From: DASQDN01 sp035630195
Lineage (GTDB): Bacteria > Acidobacteriota > Terriglobia > Bryobacterales > Bryobacteraceae
Assembly (NCBI GenBank): GCA_035630195.1
Contig: DASQLD010000077.1
Coordinates: 1-5,444, forward strand
DNA length: 5,444 bases
Direction of reading: 5' to 3'
Shown here: positions 1 through 5,444 of the stretch, piece after piece
How positions within the stretch are numbered: position 1 is the first letter of the stretch
Layout of the letters: every line of letters starts with the position of its first letter
Notes under the pieces: generated by a model
What the model was told of the DNA's origin: nothing
What the model saw: the letters and a program-made list of their open reading frames with translations, nothing else
The model's database searches: none
Program-made: the position numbers and the translations under genes

Positions 1-2946
1 CGGCACCATGTAATCCGGTAGTTTTTCTCTGAGAAAAGCCTTCAGGGCATCAGTCGACGAAACCGCGGGTTGCGTCAAGACCACATAGGCAACGAGTCGT
101 GTCTCGATGATTTCATCCTGCCAGGCTCGAACCACGCTCTCTCGTACCAATGGATGTTGGGCGAGGACGGCTTCAATCTCCTCCGTCTCGATCCTGAAGC
201 CCCGGACCTTCACTTGGGTATCCATGCGTCCCAACAACTCGATATTGCCGTCCGACAGATAACGCGCGAGGTCGCCAGTTTTGTAGAGGCGGCCGTGCTC
301 CGCTCCAGCAAACGGATCGTCGATGAATTTATTCGCTGTCAAGGCGGGGTTATTAAGATACCCCCTCGCAACTCCTGCACCTCCGATGTGCAACTCCCCT
401 GGTATGCCGATGGGAACTGGATTCAGCGTGGCATCAAGTATGTAAACCTTCGTGTTGGATATCGGGCGACCAATCGGCACCGGCGTCAGCTCCTGGTGTG
501 ACCGGTGCGGCGTGGCTTCAAAAATAGTGGATGTGATTGTGGCTTCAGTACAACCGTAAGCATTGATCAAGCGAACGTCGTCACCGACAACTTTGTGCCA
601 TGCACGGACTTTTTCCGGTGATACACAATCGCTACCTACCACGATCAGCCGGAGCGCTTGCGGGATCGCCATCGTGGAACATTCCAACTCGGCAACCCAC
701 TGATGCCAGTAGGGCGCAGGGATATTGACCACGCTCACCATTTCCCTATCCAAGAAGGCAACGAACTCCGCTATCGACAGCATCCGATTAGATTTCATGA
801 CGACTACGCCGCCGGCCACCCATGTGGGGAACATCTCTTCAGCGGCTACGTCGAAGCTCGGCGAAGCGAACTGTAACACCCGGTCGCTTTCCTTGATGTC
901 GTACTGGGAAACCGCGGCTAAGCTGGCGTTCACCAGAGCCCGATGTGTAATCAGAACTCCTTTTGGCGTGCCGGTGGTACCGGACGTGTAGTTAACGTAA
1001 GCGAGCTTATCGCTAGTTTCTTCAACCGGCAGGTTCATCCCACTTTCTGCGGCAATCTCTGCCCAGTCGGTGTCAAGACATACCACATTTGTAAAAGACA
1101 TCTGTGATTGCACGGCGAGGCGATGGGAAGTCAGCAGGACCGGTGCCTTAGTGTCCTCCAACATAAACCGAATGCGTTCTGTCGGATAAGCGGGGTCCAG
1201 GGGTAGGTAAGCGCCTCCGGCCTTCAGTATGCCGAGGATTCCCACCATCATTTCCATAGATCGATCGACGCAAATGCCCACAGGAACGTCTGCTCCAACA
1301 CGCATGTTTCTAAGGTATCGAGCGAGTCGATTGGATCTCTCATCGAGCTCTCGATAGGTGAGCTGTTCCACTTCGGATACAACCGCGACCGCGTCCGGAG
1401 TCAACTGCGCTTGCGCTTCGAAGAGACTGTGAATACATTTATCGCCGGGATATGGTTTTGCCGTATTATTCCAATCGACCCCTATCTGATGCCACTCCGC
1501 CCGAGGAAGAATGGGCAGCTGCAATACTCTTTGGTCCGGATCCGCAACAACGCCTTCCAACAGAACTTCGTAGTGGGCAAGTAAACGATCCATCGTGGAA
1601 GCTTCAAAGAGATCAGTGCTGTACACCAGTGATTGCTTAAGCCCGTCGGGCTCATCCTGCAGAGAGAAACTCAGATCATAGATGGCAATGTGCCTGTCGA
1701 CGTTTCCCCTCCTCACATCAAGACCGGGGATTTTTAGAGGCTGCGCCGGAACGTCCTGAAGGGCGAACAGCACTTGGAAAAGCGGTGCCTGATTTAGATT
1801 TCTCTCGGGCTTGATATCTTGCAGCAGCTTTTCAAAAGGAACGTCATGATGCTCACAGGCTCCAAGAATTAATTCACGCACGCGTTTGAGCAGCTCCCGA
1901 AAGGTAGGATTACCGCCGAGGTCGCTTCTCAGCACTAGCTTGTTATCGAAGCAACCGATCAAGTCTTGGATCTCGGCATGATTCCGACCGGTGATGGGCG
2001 TACCCACCGCAAAATCCTCTTGTCCCGAATAACGGAACAATAAGGTTTGAAAGGCCGCCAATAAGGTCACAAACAACGTAACCCCTTCTTGACGGCTGAG
2101 CGCTTTCAGTTGCTCCGACAGAGTTTTGGAAAGAAAGGACGATCGCACGGCACCCTGATAGCTGTGATTTGAGGATCGAGGGCGGTCAGTGGGCAACTGC
2201 AAAGTTGGAATGCCGTCAAGTTGCTTCTTCCAGTAGTCGAGTTGCTTGTCGAGGATCTTTGGCTGCGGCCACCGATGTTGCCACAAGGCATAATCCGCAT
2301 ATTGAATCGGGAGTACGGGGAAGGGGCAAGATTCGCCCTTCAAAAAAGCGCTATACAGCGCTGCAAACTCGCGCCAAAGAATTTCGTTGGACCAATCATC
2401 GAAAGCGATGCGATGTGTTATCACCACCAACGCATGGTCATTCTCAGCAAGTCTAATCAAGACGGCTCGCAGCAGTGGGTCACGGGAGAGGTCGATGGGC
2501 AGTTCTGTAAACCTAACAATTACGCGTTGCAGCTCGTCTTCCTGCGCTTCTCTCGTAGATTCCGCAAGTTCTATGATTTTGAGATCTATGGATTGCTCTC
2601 CATTGATCCGCTGTACCAGAATTCCTTCATCCGTCGTTCGGAAGTTTGTTCGGAGAATCTCGTGTCGCTCGACTAAAGCGCTCAGCGCCAGCTTCACCAT
2701 TTCTCGATCAATATCGCCATGGAGGCGAATGGACGTCGATTTGTTGTAAGCTGTACAAGCGGGATCCAGCAGTTTCAAAAACCATAGTCGTTGCTGAGCA
2801 AACGAAAGTGGTGCCGAACAGCGGTCTTGCCGACTTTTAATTGTTTGGTGATGCGGCTCGGAGTAGCGTGCTTCTCCGACCTGAAGATCGAGCAGCATTT
2901 GTTCGTGAGGTGAAACTTTAGCAGGCCAAAGTTGGGAATAATCCAT
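1..2946 (-). CDS. Non-ribosomal peptide synthetase, C-A module, 3' end beyond the window
   Basis: This is a modular synthetase that activates an amino acid as its adenylate and should couple it to an upstream acyl chain. All 982 visible codons are open. After a linker of about 45 residues comes a C domain (about 46-485): C1 LSFAQQRLWFL (47-57), C2 RHEILRTNF (94-102), C3 HRIAFDDWS (178-186), C4 QYADYALW (215-222), C5 IGCFDNK (330-336), C6 HHDVPFE (366-372). An A domain follows (about 500 on): A3 YTSGTTGTPKG (653-663), A4 FDVAAEEMF (698-706), A5 NAYGCTE (795-801), A6 GELHIGGAGVARGY (850-863), A7 YKTGDLAR (888-895), A8 GRMDTQVKVRGFRIE (906-920), and A9 LPDYMVP at the edge. A10, with its catalytic lysine, and the carrier domain lie outside. 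The second C3 histidine is Arg179. Substrate-pocket residues aligned to GrsA are D-V-E-N-I-V-A-I-T, which I cannot assign firmly; Asp699 argues for an alpha-amino acid. The ATG at 2946 lacks a clear ribosome binding site, and Met17 is an alternative start. Confidence 0.96.
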   Translation of the reverse strand, partial: MDYSQLWPAKVSPHEQMLLDLQVGEARYSEPHHQTIKSRQDRCSAPLSFAQQRLWFLKLLDPACTAYNKSTSIRLHGDIDREMVKLALSALVERHEILRTNFRTTDEGILVQRINGEQSIDLKIIELAESTREAQEDELQRVIVRFTELPIDLSRDPLLRAVLIRLAENDHALVVITHRIAFDDWSNEILWREFAALYSAFLKGESCPFPVLPIQYADYALWQHRWPQPKILDKQLDYWKKQLDGIPTLQLPTDRPRSSNHSYQGAVRSSFLSKTLSEQLKALSRQEGVTLFVTLLAAFQTLLFRYSGQEDFAVGTPITGRNHAEIQDLIGCFDNKLVLRSDLGGNPTFRELLKRVRELILGACEHHDVPFEKLLQDIKPERNLNQAPLFQVLFALQDVPAQPLKIPGLDVRRGNVDRHIAIYDLSFSLQDEPDGLKQSLVYSTDLFEASTMDRLLAHYEVLLEGVVADPDQRVLQLPILPRAEWHQIGVDWNNTAKPYPGDKCIHSLFEAQAQLTPDAVAVVSEVEQLTYRELDERSNRLARYLRNMRVGADVPVGICVDRSMEMMVGILGILKAGGAYLPLDPAYPTERIRFMLEDTKAPVLLTSHRLAVQSQMSFTNVVCLDTDWAEIAAESGMNLPVEETSDKLAYVNYTSGTTGTPKGVLITHRALVNASLAAVSQYDIKESDRVLQFASPSFDVAAEEMFPTWVAGGVVVMKSNRMLSIAEFVAFLDREMVSVVNIPAPYWHQWVAELECSTMAIPQALRLIVVGSDCVSPEKVRAWHKVVGDDVRLINAYGCTEATITSTIFEATPHRSHQELTPVPIGRPISNTKVYILDATLNPVPIGIPGELHIGGAGVARGYLNNPALTANKFIDDPFAGAEHGRLYKTGDLARYLSDGNIELLGRMDTQVKVRGFRIETEEIEAVLAQHPLVRESVVRAWQDEIIETRLVAYVVLTQPAVSSTDALKAFLREKLPDYMVP

Positions 2947-2984
2947 AAGCGATCAGACAAACTTTTTGCTTAAGTTCTGCAAGC

Positions 2985-3013
2985 ATTTTATTGCCAGGAC
3001 TTCATCGAGTCAA
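2985..3013 (-). promoter_or_regulatory. Candidate sigma70-type promoter for the NRPS
   Basis: On the minus strand, TTGACT (3008-3013, 5/6 to the -35 consensus) is followed after exactly 17 bases by TAAAAT (2985-2990, 5/6 to the -10 consensus). A start of transcription would be expected near 2978, giving a leader of about 32 bases before the ATG at 2946. This is the best promoter match I found in the divergent gap. It is inference from base pattern only, and the organism's sigma factors are unknown. Confidence 0.45.
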
Positions 3014-3300
3014 TCATGGTAACGGCTCTTCAAACCGGAATACCCTTAGCCCATCTACAGAGGCGCGAAAATCGATTGTCGTAGCCGGTAGCCAACCCGG
3101 TCCAAAAGCACCCAAGTGGGCGCCAAACACGCAAATCCCGGGCCTTTCAAGCTATGTTTCAAAAATTTAACTGCGCGTAGTCACCTCTCGCTCGTAGTGA
3201 GCGTAGTCGGCGGGGTAGCAAACTCGGGTACGGCATTACTAGCCTCGTTGTCTTTTCAGAGCGGCATCATTGAATGCGGTCGTGAGTCATTTCTGCGACA

Positions 3301-3331
3301 TTGACCGGTCTCGCCTTTTTGCGTATTTATT
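3301..3331 (+). promoter_or_regulatory. Weak candidate promoter for the dehydrogenase
   Basis: TTGACC (3301-3306) resembles a -35 box (5/6). A -10 box is less clear: TATTTA at 3324-3329 has ideal 17-base spacing but matches only 3/6, while TTTATT at 3326-3331 matches 4/6 with 19-base spacing. The position, about 40-50 bases before the ribosome binding site at 3367, is reasonable. A frame open from the TTG at 3301 would extend the dehydrogenase upstream, but this promoter-like sequence and the good ribosome binding site before 3379 argue against that longer start. Confidence 0.25.
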
Positions 3332-3366
3332 GCTTTTCGCTAGTCGAATCCAGTAGTTTAATCGGA

Positions 3367-3372
3367 AGAGGA
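3367..3372 (+). promoter_or_regulatory. Ribosome binding site deciding the dehydrogenase start
   Basis: AGAGGA, inside the purine run GGAAGAGGA, ends six bases before the ATG at 3379. It selects that start over the upstream in-frame TTG at 3301 and over the second ATG at 3388. The selected start also puts the Rossmann strand at the very N-terminus, as is normal for the family. Confidence 0.8.
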
Positions 3373-3378
3373 ACCACA

Positions 3379-4392
3379 ATGCAGCGCATGATCGTTATCG
3401 GCACCGGCCCCATTGGCGGCATCATCGGCGGCAGGCTAGCCCGCGCCGGCGCGGATATCACTTTTGTCGACATCGACCGGGAACATGTCAGCGCGATTCG
3501 CGAGAAAGGGCTGTATGTCGACGTCCCAGACGGCCCGTTCAACGTCAAGGTCAAAATCCTTTATCCCCACGAGCTTCATGAGATTAGCGGCAAGTTCGAC
3601 ATCGGCTTTATCGCCGTGCGATCGAACTATACGGCCGACGCTTTGAACACCGTGTTGCCCCATCTCGCGTCCGACGGCCTGCTGGTGTCGATGCAAAACG
3701 GCATCAATCCGCCGCTGCTGCAAGAAAAAGTCGGCGCCGACCGCACCCTCGGCATGGCGATCCGCATGGGCTGCCGCAAAATCGGCCCCGGCCATGTCCA
3801 GACCGACATCCGCGGCCACCTATACCTCGGCCACCTGCACGGCAAGACCACGCCACCTTTGGAAGCGCTGCACAAAAGCCTCAACGCCGTCATGGAAACC
3901 GATATCTCCGACAACATTCTTGGCGTGCTCTGGAGCAAGCTCACCTACACCTGTCTTGGATACTACGGTTCCCTCGCCGACGCGTCCCTGTCGACAACTT
4001 GTACGACGGAGGCCGATCGCCGCGCCATGGCCGATTTCTTTACCGAAATCGTTGCCGTTGGCGACGCTCTCGGTGTGCGCTGGATCGAATTGGCGGAATA
4101 CTCCCCAGCCGATTTCCACCCGCGCCACTCTGCCGATCAGCGCCTCGCAACGGTCAACAACTTCGCCAAGACCTGGAAACCCAAAGATCGCAAAGGCCCG
4201 CTGCGTTACGTCCAGAACAAGCTTCGCACCGAAGTCGAGTTCACCCTGGCCTACGTCGTCAAGGAAGGTGAAAAGCTCGGAATGAAGATGCCGCTGTGCA
4301 GCAAGCTGCTGGAGATTTTCCGTGAGTTGGAAGCGGGAAAGCGGCAATTTGGCCAGCATAACTACGACGAGCTGCTGGCGACGGCGAGATAG
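3379..4392 (+). CDS. Ketopantoate reductase (PanE/ApbA)-family NAD(P)-dependent 2-hydroxyacid dehydrogenase
   Basis: This is a predicted cytoplasmic oxidoreductase of 337 residues that would interconvert a 2-keto acid and a 2-hydroxy acid. The N-terminal Rossmann fold has VIGTGPIGG with G8, G10 and G13. Family active-site residues are visible: N107 in MQNGIN, K187 in LWSKLTY, and E285 in RTEVEF. These match the Asn, Lys and Glu known in E. coli PanE (N98, K176, E256). Strand beta-2 ends TFVDID (D31, D33), where E. coli PanE carries an NADPH-binding arginine, so NADH preference is inferred. The protein is about 35 residues longer than E. coli PanE, partly from residues 240-280 before the catalytic Glu. 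The symbol panE is not justified, because the family includes NAD-dependent D-2-hydroxyacid and mandelate dehydrogenases. It is divergent from the NRPS, and its GC looks higher than that of the NRPS. Supply of a hydroxy-acid building block is possible but unproven. Confidence 0.9.
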   Translation: MQRMIVIGTGPIGGIIGGRLARAGADITFVDIDREHVSAIREKGLYVDVPDGPFNVKVKILYPHELHEISGKFDIGFIAVRSNYTADALNTVLPHLASDGLLVSMQNGINPPLLQEKVGADRTLGMAIRMGCRKIGPGHVQTDIRGHLYLGHLHGKTTPPLEALHKSLNAVMETDISDNILGVLWSKLTYTCLGYYGSLADASLSTTCTTEADRRAMADFFTEIVAVGDALGVRWIELAEYSPADFHPRHSADQRLATVNNFAKTWKPKDRKGPLRYVQNKLRTEVEFTLAYVVKEGEKLGMKMPLCSKLLEIFRELEAGKRQFGQHNYDELLATAR

Positions 4393-4485
4393 TCTAGTTA
4401 GCGATGCGCAATGGTTCGAAACATCTTTACCTTCAGCTTCGCCATCACCGGGTGCGAGGGAAAACCAATACACCGAAAAGCCCTG

Positions 4486-5394
4486 TTACCTTCCTTTGAT
4501 CCTTGCCACGTATTGACTGAACCTGGCGTCGAAATTCTCAAGCGTCTCACCAAAGGCTTCGGAAAAATTGCCCTGACGATTATTTAATTTGGAGAATTTA
4601 CGAAAATAATCGAGCACCGCGGCCATTCCTTTTTCTTCGACTAATAAATCGATCGCGACCATACCCTGGCCATAAGCCGCGTGGCGACCCTGGGCCCTGG
4701 TCCAAGTCAGGATTTCGCCCTGGGTATGCAGTTGTAGCAGCGACGGCAGAGTTTGGCGCGCGCTACCGGCGATAACGGAATCCACGACCCCCTGGCGACT
4801 TTTGGCAAAGTTCTCAATATTTAGACTATCGAGAACTTTGTAGCCGACCCAATCGGCAAATCCTTCAATCAGCCAATTTTCCCAACTCGCCGGCCGGTGC
4901 CCGGCCAAATTTCGCTGCAGTACATGGGTCATCTCGTGCGCCAGTACCCGAACACGCTCGCTCCACGGGTAACGTCTGAAAGCGATTTCATGAACTAGAA
5001 CGTTATCGTTAACTGCCACTGCCGCAGCCGTGACCGAGCGCTGGCGAGCTAAAAAGGCGACCCGTTCCTGTCTGACCGCTTCCGGTTGTCTCCTACCGGT
5101 GCGCTCTTCCGCCCGGCGAGCGTTTGCTTCGAACTCCGCCGCCAAGCCGTTCTCAAAGGTTTGATAGTTAGAGTAAAAACTCACGACACCCTGAATCGTT
5201 GGGAATTTTAGCTCTCGTGCCATCGCCGTGCTGATGGCGGAGAGCACTTCCGGATAGTTCTCGTTGAGCCGTTCCAACGAACCAGCAGCGTTCTCGGCGG
5301 GCGCCGGAATTGGAATCACCTGTGGCCCGGCGGAGCACGCATGGACGAACAGGCCACAACACACGGTGCAAGCGAGAAGCCTGAATGCGCGCAT
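4486..5394 (-). CDS. Lipoprotein gluzincin metallopeptidase, peptidase MA-like
   Basis: This is a predicted secreted, lipid-anchored zinc peptidase of 302 residues. The N-terminus has two arginines (R2, R5), a hydrophobic stretch and a lipobox-like VHAC ending at C20; His at -2 is atypical. A Pro/Ala-rich tether follows (about 21-40). The zinc site is HEMTH (H153, E154, H157), with the third ligand probably E177 in LIEGFADW, 19 residues after H157. This spacing and the EGxADW signature are typical of gluzincins of the peptidase MA-like group. A predicted helical segment (about 80-120), rich in Glu and Arg, precedes the catalytic part. The C-terminus (FSEAFGETLENFDARFSQYV, 277-296) resembles the region that closes many MA-like peptidases. 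The substrate is unknown. The gene converges with the dehydrogenase, 93 bases apart, and nothing ties it to the NRPS. A very good ribosome binding site supports the start. Confidence 0.88.
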   Translation of the reverse strand: MRAFRLLACTVCCGLFVHACSAGPQVIPIPAPAENAAGSLERLNENYPEVLSAISTAMARELKFPTIQGVVSFYSNYQTFENGLAAEFEANARRAEERTGRRQPEAVRQERVAFLARQRSVTAAAVAVNDNVLVHEIAFRRYPWSERVRVLAHEMTHVLQRNLAGHRPASWENWLIEGFADWVGYKVLDSLNIENFAKSRQGVVDSVIAGSARQTLPSLLQLHTQGEILTWTRAQGRHAAYGQGMVAIDLLVEEKGMAAVLDYFRKFSKLNNRQGNFSEAFGETLENFDARFSQYVARIKGR

Positions 5395-5401
5395 TCACTT
5401 C

Positions 5402-5407
5402 CCTCCT
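5402..5407 (-). promoter_or_regulatory. Shine-Dalgarno site of the metallopeptidase
   Basis: The minus strand reads AGGAGG, a full match to the anti-16S core, seven bases before the ATG at 5394. It fixes the start at 5394 and implies efficient translation, in contrast to the NRPS, whose start lacks a recognisable site. Confidence 0.85.
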
Positions 5408-5444
5408 GAAGGATCACGAGTTCGCGTTCTTTATCGCCTTCATT

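Larger units (their letters stand above)
2947..3378. other. Divergent intergenic region between NRPS and dehydrogenase
   Basis: These 432 bases separate two divergent genes, and I find no convincing gene here. They hold the candidate promoters described separately and an A/T-rich patch near 3157-3170. A small inverted repeat, CGCTC/GAGCG with a five-base loop, lies at 3189-3203. The direct repeat GCGTAGTC occurs at 3175-3182 and 3201-3208, and GTAGCC is repeated at 3081-3086 and 3088-3093. The repeats could be operator sites for a regulator controlling either gene, but they are short enough to occur by chance. Short open stretches on both strands lack a ribosome binding site and recognisable protein sequence. 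Confidence 0.6.

Noticed and set aside
70..501. Plus-strand frame of 143 codons opposite the adenylation domain
   Set aside because: It is antisense to A-domain motifs A5-A8, which are clearly coding on the minus strand, and encodes nothing recognisable.
2775..2960. Minus-strand frame with a helix-turn-helix-like stretch (ITKQLKVGKTAVRHHF)
   Set aside because: It overlaps the first 58 codons of the NRPS in another frame. The NRPS frame is conserved there from the C1 motif, and this frame needs a TTG start.
3058..3180. Minus-strand open stretch of about 40 codons ending in TAG
   Set aside because: It has no ATG start and is preceded directly by a TGA. No family is recognisable, so it is probably chance.
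3116..3304. Plus-strand frame of 62 codons with a hydrophobic middle in the intergenic gap
   Set aside because: It has a GTG start without a ribosome binding site, no known family, and it runs into the promoter-like sequence of the dehydrogenase.
3820..4473. Long open frame of 217 codons on the minus strand opposite the dehydrogenase
   Set aside because: It is antisense to a well-supported gene, shows no recognisable domain, and is the kind of open frame expected opposite GC-rich coding sequence.
4393..4485. Possible bidirectional terminator between the convergent dehydrogenase and peptidase genes
   Set aside because: I looked for a GC-rich hairpin with a T run on either strand and found none convincing.
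5414..5443. Short minus-strand frame MKAIKNANS ending 19 bases before the peptidase start
   Set aside because: It could be the tail of an upstream gene in the same operon, but only nine codons are in the window and that is too few to support.

Overview
The window holds three protein-coding genes of bacterial type. A non-ribosomal peptide synthetase (NRPS) lies on the minus strand and runs off the left edge (1-2946). A ketopantoate reductase (PanE/ApbA)-family dehydrogenase lies on the plus strand (3379-4392). A lipoprotein metallopeptidase lies on the minus strand (4486-5394). Composition is moderate in GC, near 50% in much of the NRPS by eye and higher in the dehydrogenase. The NRPS, the lipobox and the Shine-Dalgarno sites point to a bacterium, probably one with secondary metabolism. 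The species or phylum cannot be fixed from this sequence.

Left part (1-2946): one uninterrupted reading frame of 982 codons encodes a short N-terminal linker, a condensation (C) domain and an adenylation (A) domain. The window edge cuts it at the A9 region, so the end of the A domain, the carrier protein and anything beyond are not visible. The C domain is unusual: its catalytic motif HHxxxDG reads H178-R-I-A-F-D-D184, so the second histidine is an arginine. This HRxxxDD pattern is, from memory, the one described for X-domains of glycopeptide synthetases. The C5 motif is also altered (FDNK for FVNT).

Middle (2947-3378): a gap of 432 bases lies between the divergently transcribed NRPS and dehydrogenase. 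It contains a near-consensus sigma70-type promoter facing the NRPS and a weaker candidate facing the dehydrogenase. A short alternative frame just upstream of the NRPS start resembles the beginning of a TubC-type docking domain. The true N-terminus of the NRPS is therefore uncertain.

Right part: the dehydrogenase has a Rossmann motif, the QNG, Lys and Glu residues of the family, and an acidic residue after beta-2 that suggests NADH use. It could supply a 2-hydroxy acid to the assembly line, but this rests only on position. It converges with the peptidase gene across 93 bases (4393-4485) in which I see no clear terminator hairpin. The peptidase is a predicted lipid-anchored gluzincin (HEMTH plus EGFADW) with no evident link to the NRPS.
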